Shown here in pieces: positions 16,435-25,926 of a DNA stretch of 64,000 nt. The DNA is taken from assembly GCA_031732755.1 (NCBI GenBank), contig JAVMKI010000029.1:81943-145942 (forward strand), in the 5' to 3' direction. The position numbers were made by a program, and so were the translations under genes. The first letter of the stretch is position 1. Each line of letters begins with the position of its first letter. Source of the stretch: Contendibacter sp031732755 (GTDB lineage Bacteria; Pseudomonadota; Gammaproteobacteria; Competibacterales; Competibacteraceae). The notes below the pieces were generated by a model. It did not search any database. It had not been told where the DNA came from and saw nothing but the letters and a program-made list of their open reading frames with translations.

Positions 16435-17829
16435 ATGCGCATTCTGGCGAAGTTGATTTTAGCGGGGATGCTGGCGGGGTTCGGTGGGAACGCGATGGCG
16501 GTCGCGCCCGGTCTGGCGCTGGCGTTGGAGGTGCGCGGCGCGATTGATCCAGCCAGCCGCGATTTCGTCCTGCGCGGACTGGAGCAAGCGCGGGCGCGCG
16601 GCGCCGCTGTCGCGATCCTCAAACTGGACACACCCGGCGGGCTGGACAGCTCGATGCGCGATCTCATCCAGGCGATCCTGGCCTCGCCCATCCCGGTGAT
16701 CGGCTACGTCGCCCCGGACGGTGCCCGCGCCGCCAGTGCCGGTGTTTACCTGCTCTACGCTTGCCACCTCGCCGCCATGGCCCCGGCCACCAATCTTGGC
16801 GCCGCCACCCCGGTTCAGCTCGGTGGGTTGCCGCTGTCAACCCCACCGCCGCGCGAGCCAGCGCGGGAACCGACCGCGCCCAAACCCGGCGACTCTGCCA
16901 CCGCCCCGTCGGTTGCCGCGCCCGCGCCCGTTGACGTCATGGAGCGCAAATTGATCAACGATGCCCGCGCTTATATCCGTTCGTTGGCCCAATTGCGTGG
17001 GCGCAACGCCGAGTGGGCGGAGCAGGCGGTGACCGAGGCCGCCAGTCTCAGCGCCCGCGACGCCTTGCAAAAAGGGGTGATCGACCTGGTCGCCGTCGAT
17101 GTTCCCGATCTGCTGCGCCAAGCCGACGGTCGGCAGATCGGCATGGCCAGCGGCAAACAGACGCTGGCTACCCAGGGCTTGACCGTCGAAATACTCGAAC
17201 CCGATTGGCGTACCCAATTACTGGAGATGATCGCTCATCCCATGACCGCCTACGTTCTACTGCTGATCGGAGTATGCGGTCTGGTGTTCGAACTGCTTCA
17301 TCCAGGTTTGGCCGCGCCGGGAGTATTGGGCGGAATCTGCTTGCTGCTGGCGTTGTTCGCCTTTCAGGTCATGCCGGTTAACGCGGCCGGGCTGGCGTTG
17401 TTGCTGCTGGGGCTGATGTTCATGATCGCCGAGGCGTTCGTGCCCAGCTTCGGCGTGCTGGGCTTGGGCGGAATCGCCGCTTTTGTCGCCGGCTCGCTGT
17501 TGTTGTGGGATGAGACTGGTCCCGGTTACCGAATCCCGCTCGCCCTGATTCTCGGGTTCGCCCTGGCCAGCGCTGGATTGCTGATCGGTCTGGTAACGCT
17601 GCTGATCCGTCAGCGCGCCCGGCCGGTAGTCAGCGGCCCGGAGGAACTGATTGGAGCGATGGGCGCGGTCCTGGCCGACGATCCTGGGCGGGTCTGGATT
17701 CATAGCGAATCCTGGCTTGCCCGCGCGCCTCGGCCATTGCGTCCGGGGGAGTCGGTTCGCGTGATCGGGCGGGAGGGGTTGACACTGTCGGTACAACCCA
17801 TTGATTTTCATCAGGAGGAATCGCCATGA
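16435..17829 (+). CDS. nfeD: NfeD family membrane serine protease (ClpP-class plus NfeD)
   Basis: This inner-membrane protein is thought to act with a stomatin partner in membrane quality control. A signal peptide (1-22, ending NAMA) precedes a ClpP/SppA-like domain with LDTPGGLDSSMRDLIQAIL and the serine motif DGARAASAGVYLLYAC. A Pro-rich stretch at about 130-165 (STPPPREPAREPTAPKP) interrupts the protease region before NDARAYIRSLAQLRGRN. Four to five membrane helices follow from about residue 265, then the C-terminal OB-fold typical of NfeD (from about 405). Length is 464. The stop overlaps the slipin start (ATGA), the classic nfeD-slipin arrangement. Confidence 0.92.
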   Translation: MRILAKLILAGMLAGFGGNAMAVAPGLALALEVRGAIDPASRDFVLRGLEQARARGAAVAILKLDTPGGLDSSMRDLIQAILASPIPVIGYVAPDGARAASAGVYLLYACHLAAMAPATNLGAATPVQLGGLPLSTPPPREPAREPTAPKPGDSATAPSVAAPAPVDVMERKLINDARAYIRSLAQLRGRNAEWAEQAVTEAASLSARDALQKGVIDLVAVDVPDLLRQADGRQIGMASGKQTLATQGLTVEILEPDWRTQLLEMIAHPMTAYVLLLIGVCGLVFELLHPGLAAPGVLGGICLLLALFAFQVMPVNAAGLALLLLGLMFMIAEAFVPSFGVLGLGGIAAFVAGSLLLWDETGPGYRIPLALILGFALASAGLLIGLVTLLIRQRARPVVSGPEELIGAMGAVLADDPGRVWIHSESWLARAPRPLRPGESVRVIGREGLTLSVQPIDFHQEESP

Positions 17830-18599
17830 TTTTCAATCCTATCTTCATCGCGCTATTGATCGTGCTGGCGCTGGTGTTCGCGTCCATCAAGGTACTTTAC
17901 GAATATGAGCGCGGCGTGGTGTTTTTTCTGGGTCGCTTCCAAGCCGTCCTGGGACCAGGACTGATCATCGTGGTCCCGGTGATCCAGCAGATGAAACGGG
18001 TGGATTTGCGCACCGTGGTCATGGATGTGCCCAGCCAGGATGTGATCTCCCGTGACAACGTCTCGGTCAAGGTCAATGCGGTGATCTACTTTCGGGTAAT
18101 CGATCCGGAGCGGGCCATCATTCAGGTCGAGGATTACTACACCGCCACCAGTCAGTTGGCGCAAACCACCCTGCGGTCGGTGCTGGGCCAACATGAGTTG
18201 GACGAAATGCTAGCGGGGCGGGACGAGCTGAACCGGGACATTCAGAACATCCTGGACACCGAGACCGATGTGTGGGGCATCAAGGTCTCCAATGTGGAAA
18301 TCAAGCGGGTGGACCTCGACGAAAGCATGATCCGTGCCATCGCTCGCCAGGCCGAAGCCGAACGGGAACGGCGGGCCAAGGTCATCAATGCCGAAGGCGA
18401 GTTTCAGGCCGCCGAGCGGATTCGCCAGGCCGCCGAGATCATCGCCTCCCAGCCACAAGCCCTGCAATTGCGTTATTTACAGACGCTCAACGATATTGGC
18501 ATCCAGAACAACACCACGGTGGTGTTTCCGGTGCCGCTGGATTTGCTCAAGCCGTTGCTGACCATGGCGGAGCGGGGAGAACGGGGGTGGCGCGGTTAG
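17826..18599 (+). CDS. Slipin (stomatin/SPFH family)
   Basis: This band-7 protein of 257 residues is anchored by an N-terminal hydrophobic segment (3-20). The SPFH core begins ILYEYERGVVFFLGRFQAVLGPG-like at about 24-45. It continues with VDLRTVVMDVPSQDVISRDN and the conserved WGIKVSNVEIKRVDLDESM, then a coiled coil rich in Ala, Glu and Arg (RQAEAERERRAKVINAEGEF). Such proteins oligomerise in membrane microdomains and are cut by the NfeD protease. GGAGG precedes ATG 17826, which overlaps the nfeD stop. Confidence 0.93.
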   Translation: MIFNPIFIALLIVLALVFASIKVLYEYERGVVFFLGRFQAVLGPGLIIVVPVIQQMKRVDLRTVVMDVPSQDVISRDNVSVKVNAVIYFRVIDPERAIIQVEDYYTATSQLAQTTLRSVLGQHELDEMLAGRDELNRDIQNILDTETDVWGIKVSNVEIKRVDLDESMIRAIARQAEAERERRAKVINAEGEFQAAERIRQAAEIIASQPQALQLRYLQTLNDIGIQNNTTVVFPVPLDLLKPLLTMAERGERGWRG

Positions 18600-18690
18600 G
18601 TGGACATGGCGAAAACGCCAGTTCCATCCAGATTATCCCAACTCGTTGGCGCTAAACTCCAAATCGTTCTGGTTACTTCGGGCCTTCTCC

Positions 18691-19932
18691 ATGTGCTTTC
18701 CGAACCTGTCGCGTCTCGCGCCCTTGTGGGTGCTGGTGCTGGTGCTGGTGCTGGCGGCTGCTCCGGCCCGCGCTGGCAACGACTATCCTCTAGTCCTGGT
18801 GCATGGTTTCATGGGTTGGGGTCGGGATGAACTACTCGGCTTCAAGTACTGGGGCGGCTTCGGGGATTTGCAGGAGACGCTCAACCAGGCGGGCCACCGC
18901 ACCTATACCGGCGTGGTCGGCCCGTTCGCCAGCAATTGGGATCGTGCTTGTGAACTGTACGCCGATCTCAAGGGTGGCACGGTAGATTACGGCCAGGCCC
19001 ATGCCGCCGCTCATGGTCACGCCCGCTACGGTCGCACCTTTCCCGGTCTGTATCCCGAGTGGGGCACGGCGGATGACCATGGGCGGGTTCGTAAAATTCA
19101 CCTGATCGGCCACAGTCAGGGTGGCCAGACCATCCGGGTGTTGACCGCGCTGCTGGAACACGGCGCGCCGGCGGAAATCATCGCCACGCCCACCGCCGAC
19201 CGGTCGCCGCTGTTCGCGGGCGGCCATGATTGGGTCGACAGCGTCACCACCCTCGCCACGCCGCACGACGGCACCAGCATCGCGGTCGGCATTGACCACC
19301 TGCTGCCCTTTGTCCGTACGTCGCTGCTCGGTCTCGCCGCGCTGGCTGGCGTTCGCCCCGACGAATTACCTTACGATTTCAAGCTGGAGCAGTGGGGCCT
19401 GCGGCGCGCGCCGGACGAAACGCTCGCGAACTATTTCCAGCGGGTCGAGCGCAGTCCGATCTGGCAATCGCACGACATCAGCGCCTGGGATCTGAATCCC
19501 GACGGCGCGCGAGAACTGAATCGGCGATTCCTGGCTCAGCCCGAGGTGTATTATTTTTCGTGGGGCGCGGCGGCGACCACCCCGGTATGGCCCTTCGATC
19601 ATCAGATTCCGCTGCCGACCATGCTGCCGCAGCTCTGGGCCAGCGCCATGTTCATTGGCGCCTACAGCCGCAACGAACCGGGTCATGTGGTGATCGACGC
19701 CAGTTGGTGGGAGAATGACGGATTGGTCAACACCCGTTCCATGGCTGGACCGACCCTGGATTCACCCGACCGGATCGTGTCCGGTAACGGCCCGCCGCAA
19801 CGTGGGGTGTGGAACCATCGGGGCACGCTGGCCGGCTGGGATCACATGGACCTGGTGGGCACCATCACGCTGCATGAGGTCGACGGCTGGTATCTGCGGC
19901 TGGCGCGGTCGCTGGCGGATTTGCCACCGTAA
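18691..19932 (+). CDS. Secreted zinc-containing lipase of family I.5/I.6 type
   Basis: This triacylglycerol lipase is closely collinear with Geobacillus lipases (BTL2 type), otherwise known mostly from Firmicutes. It has a signal peptide ending APARA, then YPLVLVHGFMGWGRDE. The nucleophile is Ser142 in GHSQGG, with Asp343 in ENDGLVNT and His385 in WDHMD. The structural zinc ligands known from the Geobacillus enzyme (D61, H81, H87, D238) are all matched, by D84, H104, H110 and D262, with identical spacing for the first three. ATG 18691 is preferred because it starts a normal signal peptide; a TTG at 18646 is in frame. The product has 413 residues and looks intact. An IS relic abuts the stop codon. 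Confidence 0.93.
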   Translation: MCFPNLSRLAPLWVLVLVLVLAAAPARAGNDYPLVLVHGFMGWGRDELLGFKYWGGFGDLQETLNQAGHRTYTGVVGPFASNWDRACELYADLKGGTVDYGQAHAAAHGHARYGRTFPGLYPEWGTADDHGRVRKIHLIGHSQGGQTIRVLTALLEHGAPAEIIATPTADRSPLFAGGHDWVDSVTTLATPHDGTSIAVGIDHLLPFVRTSLLGLAALAGVRPDELPYDFKLEQWGLRRAPDETLANYFQRVERSPIWQSHDISAWDLNPDGARELNRRFLAQPEVYYFSWGAAATTPVWPFDHQIPLPTMLPQLWASAMFIGAYSRNEPGHVVIDASWWENDGLVNTRSMAGPTLDSPDRIVSGNGPPQRGVWNHRGTLAGWDHMDLVGTITLHEVDGWYLRLARSLADLPP

Positions 19933-20041
19933 GATGAGACGCTGGATGGTGTTTTGAACCAACTAAAGGAATTACTTGAGCCGTTCGGTATCACCCAGCT
20001 TCTCACTGACGACTGGGGGGCCATATCTAGGTTCAAAACAC
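19933..20041 (+). mobile_element. IS1-type transposase relic with 12-base inverted repeat
   Basis: Directly after the lipase stop the same frame reads DETLDGVLNQLKELLEPFGI, then TQLLTDDWGA. This matches the L-x-x-L-L-x-PF-x-V/I-x-x-x-x-TD-x-W pattern of IS1 family transposases (InsB region). The match then breaks off. GTGTTTTGAACC (19949-19960) and its complement (20030-20041) form an inverted repeat around it. Only about 30 residues remain, so the element is dead. Confidence 0.6.
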
Positions 20042-20326
20042 TACCAGGGCGTAGTCGAGCGCGTGGGAGAACCAAGTGAGCGGGTGCCAGTTGCTGGCGT
20101 GAAAGGCGGTCGCCATCCAGGAAAGATCGCTCGGGCCGAGCGCCCTAATGCGAGGGTTCTCCGAAACGTAGACATTGTCGTCCCAAGCCAGTAGGAAACC
20201 ATGTTCCAAAGCCCCTTGGTAGGTCAGGCCAACGGCGGCGGTGATCAGGATCAGAGTGCCGGCCAGCAGGGCGACATGGCTTTTTCTTTCCGACCCAAGC
20301 CGGGATGCTGATTTCACGAGGTTCAC
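20033..20326 (-). pseudogene. N-terminal fragment of a membrane TPR/glycosyltransferase-like gene
   Basis: The minus strand encodes 97 residues: one hydrophobic segment (HVALLAGTLILITAAVGLTY), then LEHGFLLAWDDNVYVSENP and SNWHPLTWFSHALDYAL. The W-D-D-N-x-Y-V-x-E-N-P and N-W-H-P-L-T-W-x-S-H motifs begin large GT-C/TPR membrane proteins (500-700 residues) of proteobacteria. The match ends abruptly after LDYAL, exactly where the IS1-type relic begins, and a stop follows three codons later. The gene therefore appears truncated by the insertion and later decay. It lies upstream of nothing obvious and ends the pilSR side of this region. Confidence 0.7.
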
Positions 20327-20332
20327 CGTGCG

Positions 20333-21745
20333 TCAATCCAATCTCAGTTTCTTCAACCGGTAGCGCAGCGCCCGGAAGGTGATGCCCAGTTTCTCGGCGG
20401 CGGCAGTCTTGTTGTAGCGCGTTTCCTCCAGCGCCCGCAGGATCGCGGCCCGCTCGATCTGTTCCAGATAGTCCTCCAGATTGCGAACCGACGGTTGCAG
20501 GATGGGCAGGGTTTTCGGCTCGAACCCGTGGTGGATCGGCGTGGCGGGAGTCTCGTCCACGGTCGCGAACGTCGTGGGTTGCGGCTGTGGCGCCGCCGGT
20601 TCCGCGCTTGCGGGCAACGACAAGTCCATCGCCTGGATGATCCCGTCCTCGCACAAGGTAAGTGCCCGTTCCAGAATGTTTTCAAGCTCCCGGATGTTCC
20701 CTGGGAAGGAATAAACCTGCAGCGCCGCCAATGTCGAGGGGGCCAGCTTGGGCGGTGGCAATCCGGCCTGACGGCTGAGCCGGTCGAGAATCGCGTTGGC
20801 CAACTCTGGAATGTCCTCGGAATGCTCGCGCAAACTAGGCAGCCGCAACTCGATCACGTTCAGCCGATAGAACAGGTCTTGGCGGAAGGCGCCGTTCTGG
20901 ACCAGCGTCGCCAGGTCCTTGTGGCTGGCGCTGAGCACGCGCACGTCGGTGGCGATTTCCGCCTGCGCGCCCACCGGTCGCACCGCGCGTTCTTGAAGCG
21001 CCCGCAACAATTTTACCTGCATCGGCATCGGCAAGTCCGCCACCTCGTCCAGAAACAAGGTGCCACCCCGTGCCGCCTGGAACAGTCCGCCCTTGTCCTG
21101 GGTGGCGCCGGTGAAACTACCCTTTTTGTAGCCGAAAAACTCGCTTTCCATCAGATGTTCGGGAATCGCCCCGCAGTTGACCGGGACGAACGGCTGATCG
21201 GCTCGCGGCCCGGACAGATGAATCAGTCGCGCCGCTAGCTCCTTGCCGGTGCCCGATTCGCCACTGATCAGGATAGGTGCCTGGCTGCGCGCCAGCTTGG
21301 CGATCAGCGCGCGCACCTCAGCCATGGTCGCTGATTGACCGACCAGGGTGGGGCGATGGATGCCGGCGGCGCCGTTCCGATTCAACCGCAATGCGGTCGT
21401 GACCATGTTGCGCAGCGCCGCTAGTTCGAACGGCTTGGACACGAAATCGAACGCGCCCAGCTTCAGCGCCTCCACCGCGATTTCCACGTTGCCGTGCGCG
21501 GTGATGACCGCGACGGGCAGGTTGGGATACTGCTTTTGGATGTGCGCGACCAATTCCAATCCACTGCCGTCCGGCAGGCGCAGGTCGGTGATGCACAGGC
21601 TGAAGGCTTGGCGTTTGAGCAGGGCGCGCGCCGCGCCGAGGGTATCCGCCGGCAGACAATGCACACCCAGCGGTAACAGGGTGATTCCGATCAGTTCGCG
21701 GATGTCGGCTTCGTCATCGACGATCAAGGCATGACAGGACTCCAT
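20333..21745 (-). CDS. pilR: Type IV pilus sigma-54 response regulator PilR
   Basis: This NtrC-family activator of 470 residues controls pilin transcription with sigma-54. The receiver (1-120) has ALIVDDEADIRELIG and phospho-Asp in CITDLRLPDGSG. The AAA+ domain has Walker A GESGTGKELAAR, the sigma-54 contact loop KKGSFTGAT (Ser in place of the common Ala of GAFTGA, as usual in PilR) and GGTLFLDEVADLP. The Fis-type HTH ends YNKTAAAEKLGITFRALRYR. The start is ATG 21745 (MESCHALIVDDEADIRE). The frame is open much further upstream, but that is the shadow of pilS. The start overlaps the pilS stop (TAATG). Confidence 0.94.
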   Translation of the reverse strand: MESCHALIVDDEADIRELIGITLLPLGVHCLPADTLGAARALLKRQAFSLCITDLRLPDGSGLELVAHIQKQYPNLPVAVITAHGNVEIAVEALKLGAFDFVSKPFELAALRNMVTTALRLNRNGAAGIHRPTLVGQSATMAEVRALIAKLARSQAPILISGESGTGKELAARLIHLSGPRADQPFVPVNCGAIPEHLMESEFFGYKKGSFTGATQDKGGLFQAARGGTLFLDEVADLPMPMQVKLLRALQERAVRPVGAQAEIATDVRVLSASHKDLATLVQNGAFRQDLFYRLNVIELRLPSLREHSEDIPELANAILDRLSRQAGLPPPKLAPSTLAALQVYSFPGNIRELENILERALTLCEDGIIQAMDLSLPASAEPAAPQPQPTTFATVDETPATPIHHGFEPKTLPILQPSVRNLEDYLEQIERAAILRALEETRYNKTAAAEKLGITFRALRYRLKKLRLD

Positions 21746-23442
21746 TAATCCGTCTCCGGGGCTGGATTGAAGGGCGCGAAGATGATACGGAAACAACTGC
21801 CCCCGTCGGGGATCGGTAGGTATTGCAACTGGGCCCGGTTGGCTTCGCACAATTCCCGTGCCAGATAGAGGCCCAGGCCGGTGCCCTTGGTTCGGGTAGT
21901 GAAGAACGGTTCGAACAATTTGCCGACATTCTCCTCCGCGACACCGGGGCCGGCGTCGCGCACCTCCAAAAAGGGTCGCCCACCGCGGTAGTCCAGGCCC
22001 GCGCGCAGTTCGACGCGCGGGGATTCGCTGGGTCGGACCCCGTGCTGGCAAGCGTTGGCGCACAGATTCCACGCCACTTGGCGCAACTGGTGTGGGTCGA
22101 AGTTGACCATCAGGGAATCCGGTTGCACGCTGTGGCGCCATTCGGGCGACGGCCCGTCCAGTTCGTGGATGAACTCCTGGGTGAAGTTTTCCAGCCAGGG
22201 CTTTAGCGGCAGCCGTTCCGGTTTGACCCGGTCGCGCCGGGCCAGATCCAGGACATCGGAGATGATCCGGTTGGCGCGATTGACGTGATCGTGAACGATT
22301 TGCGCCAGCCGTCGGTCGTTGGCGCTGGCGCTGGCGGATTCTTGCAGCAACTGCGCGGCGTGGCTGATCGCCGCCAGCGGATTGCGGATCTCGTGCGCGA
22401 TGCCAGCGGTCAACCGACCCAGCGCGGCCAGTTTGATCTGTTGCAGTTGCTCGGCGGCCTGTTCGGAATCGTCTAGCAAGATCAATATGTTGTTTGCCTG
22501 GAGTCCGCTCAGGCGAGTCAGGTGCGGAATCAGTTCTGGCCGGTGCTCCGCCGGGCGGAACGCCCGCGCCGCCAGCCCCGCGTTGTCCAGCCATTCCCAA
22601 AATCGCTGCGCTAGCAGCGGCGACAACGCTTCAATCGTGATATTGGTGGTCTCCGCATCCGTCCAGCCGAGCATGTTCCGAGCCGTGTCGTTCAGCAACA
22701 ACACCCGCCCAGCGCTGTCCACGACTATCACGCCATTTTGCAGATGGCGGATAATCCCCTGGTTCAATTCAGCGATCTCCAGCAGTTCGAAGGTGCGGCG
22801 CCGGGCTAGCGCCTCGCTTCGCCGCGCCCGTTCGGCCAGCGCGTAGGTCAGGCCAGTGGCGATGAACAACGCCGCGCCCAACACGCCCAGGCGAATCCAG
22901 TCATCCGAGGCATTGCTCAAACGCTCCCATAAACCGGTCCAGTCGCTCGGCCCGCGCCCCATTCGCGTCAACGTCTCGGCGATTTGCCACTGCGTCGTCA
23001 GCCAGGAACCGGTCAGCAGGAAGAAGCCCAGCGCGGCGGCCAGCAAGGCCGAAGGCAACGGCAACAGGATGCCGCTGGCCGCGACGGCGGTGATCAAGAG
23101 GCTGTTCAGGCTGCTGCCCAAGCCGCCCGACGTATGGATCATGACGGTCAGCGCCACCAGGTCTATCAGCATTTGCAGGTGGGCCTGCACCGATAATCGC
23201 GGTCGCCGCCAGTACCCACCAGCGGCGGCGAGCAGCGTCAGCGCCATGTAGATCAACGCCACTTTCAGGAACAGGCTGGGATTTTGTTTGCCGAACAGCC
23301 GGTTTTGCTCGTCCAGCCCAAATGCGGTCAGCAGCAGCGCCGCCAGCGTCAGTCGGTAGGCGTGGGACGCGCGGAGCACCCGCCACAGGCGGTTGTCTGG
23401 GAAAGGGTCGGGGGTGACGGCAAGCGGATCGACAACAACCAT
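21745..23442 (-). CDS. pilS: Type IV pilus sensor histidine kinase PilS
   Basis: This membrane sensor kinase of 565 residues pairs with PilR. About six hydrophobic segments lie in residues 25-190 (LTLAALLLTAFGL, LKVALIYMALTLLAAAGGYW and others), typical of PilS. A PAS-like region follows (VIVVDSAGRVLLLNDTARNM). Then come the H-box GIAHEIRNPLAAISHAAQLL, N-box NLCANACQHGV and G-boxes VRDAGPGVAEE and KGTGLGLYLAR. ATG 23442 (MVVVDPLAVTPDPF) is the best start; 120 more bases are open upstream but read like shadow. It is translationally coupled to pilR. Confidence 0.92.
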   Translation of the reverse strand: MVVVDPLAVTPDPFPDNRLWRVLRASHAYRLTLAALLLTAFGLDEQNRLFGKQNPSLFLKVALIYMALTLLAAAGGYWRRPRLSVQAHLQMLIDLVALTVMIHTSGGLGSSLNSLLITAVAASGILLPLPSALLAAALGFFLLTGSWLTTQWQIAETLTRMGRGPSDWTGLWERLSNASDDWIRLGVLGAALFIATGLTYALAERARRSEALARRRTFELLEIAELNQGIIRHLQNGVIVVDSAGRVLLLNDTARNMLGWTDAETTNITIEALSPLLAQRFWEWLDNAGLAARAFRPAEHRPELIPHLTRLSGLQANNILILLDDSEQAAEQLQQIKLAALGRLTAGIAHEIRNPLAAISHAAQLLQESASASANDRRLAQIVHDHVNRANRIISDVLDLARRDRVKPERLPLKPWLENFTQEFIHELDGPSPEWRHSVQPDSLMVNFDPHQLRQVAWNLCANACQHGVRPSESPRVELRAGLDYRGGRPFLEVRDAGPGVAEENVGKLFEPFFTTRTKGTGLGLYLARELCEANRAQLQYLPIPDGGSCFRIIFAPFNPAPETD

Positions 23443-23671
23443 GGTGGCGCTTTTACCTTGGGAGAAGCGGTGTCGAAGGTAACAGGTTGAGTATGAAAAG
23501 AGAGGCGGGGAATGCAAGCGCGCCTGGCCCGAGGGACGAGCCGCGTTGACGCATTTTCCCACGCCACGCTTGAATTTTAACCGTGGCGGCGTGCCGCGCG
23601 CGACGGTGCGTGAAGATTAAGGTTTTTCGGGATAGAATAGCCGCTCCAACAGAAAGGGGGATGTAAACCGC

Positions 23672-24838
<1,167 letters not shown>

Positions 24839-24884
24839 GCGCCGGAACCTCGGCCCTCCACTGAATTAAGGAACAGAGCGCACC

Positions 24885-25760
24885 ATGAGTATTCTGATCG
24901 ACAAAAACACCAAGGTTATTTGCCAGGGTTTCACCGGCTCGCAGGGCACCTTCCACTCCGAACAGGCGATTGCCTATGGCACCAACCTGGTGGGCGGTAT
25001 CAGCCCTGGCAAGGGCGGTAGCACCCATCTGGGCAAGCCGGTGTTCAACACTGTCAGTGAGGCGGTCGCCGCCACCGGCGCCAACGCCACCATGATCTAT
25101 GTCCCCGCCGCGTTCGCTGGTGACGCCATCCTGGAAGCCGCCGACGCTGGTATCAAGGTCATCGCCTGCATCACCGAGGGCATTCCAGTCATGGATATGC
25201 TCAAGGTCAAGGCGGTGCTGACCAACAACTATCCGGACGTTTATCTCATCGGCCCCAACTGCCCAGGTGTGATCACCCCCGGCGCTTGCAAGATGGGTAT
25301 CATGCCCGGCCACATACACCTGCCCGGCAAGATCGGCATCGTGTCCCGCTCCGGCACCCTAACCTACGAGGCGGTCTATCAGACCACCCAGGCTGGCTTG
25401 GGCCAGAGCACCTGCGTCGGCATCGGCGGCGATCCGATTCACGGCATGAGCTTCGTGGACGTGCTGACCCTGTTCAAGGATGACCCGCAGACCGAGGGCA
25501 TCGTGATGGTCGGTGAAATCGGCGGCAGTGCCGAGGAAGAGGGCGCGGCCTACATCAAGGCCAACATCAAGAAGCCAGTGGTAGCTTACATCGCTGGCGT
25601 CACCGCGCCTCCCGGCAAGCGCATGGGCCATGCCGGCGCTATCATCATGGGCGGCAAGGGTACCGCGAAGGATAAATTCGCGGCACTCGAAGCCGCTGGC
25701 GCCAAGATCGTCCGTTCTCCGGCGGATATCGGCGCGGCGATGAAGACGTTCTTCAGCTAA
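24885..25760 (+). CDS. sucD: Succinyl-CoA synthetase alpha subunit
   Basis: This CoA-binding subunit of 291 residues is phosphorylated on a histidine during catalysis. The start MSILIDKNTKVICQGFTGSQ, the GPNCPGVITPGACKMGIMP block and the active-site His in GHAGAIIMGGKGTAKDK are all conserved. It forms the heterotetramer with SucC encoded just upstream. A strong terminator follows 20 bases after its stop. Confidence 0.97.
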   Translation: MSILIDKNTKVICQGFTGSQGTFHSEQAIAYGTNLVGGISPGKGGSTHLGKPVFNTVSEAVAATGANATMIYVPAAFAGDAILEAADAGIKVIACITEGIPVMDMLKVKAVLTNNYPDVYLIGPNCPGVITPGACKMGIMPGHIHLPGKIGIVSRSGTLTYEAVYQTTQAGLGQSTCVGIGGDPIHGMSFVDVLTLFKDDPQTEGIVMVGEIGGSAEEEGAAYIKANIKKPVVAYIAGVTAPPGKRMGHAGAIIMGGKGTAKDKFAALEAAGAKIVRSPADIGAAMKTFFS

Positions 25761-25780
25761 GTCGCTATCTCCGCTGTAAG

Positions 25781-25823
25781 GGGGCGCAATAGGTTTTTGC
25801 TATTGCGCCCCGCGTGGTTTTTA
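25781..25823 (+). terminator. Intrinsic terminator of sucCD
   Basis: GGGGCGCAATAG (25781-25792) pairs perfectly with CTATTGCGCCCC (25800-25811) over 12 bases with a 7-base loop. A T-run (GGTTTTT) follows. This is a convincing Rho-independent terminator. Confidence 0.85.
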
Positions 25824-25926
25824 GATGACGGATCAGGCTGTCAGCTCATTTTCCAGCGTGGGGTTGGTGGGTCGATGAAGGCTAGGGATCGACTGAGCGC
25901 TATTGGTGATCAAGAAAGGCAAAGCA

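Noticed and set aside
21746..22600. Upstream extension of the pilR frame
   Set aside because: The frame is open without stops, but this part is the shadow of pilS. The receiver domain begins at the ATG at 21745.
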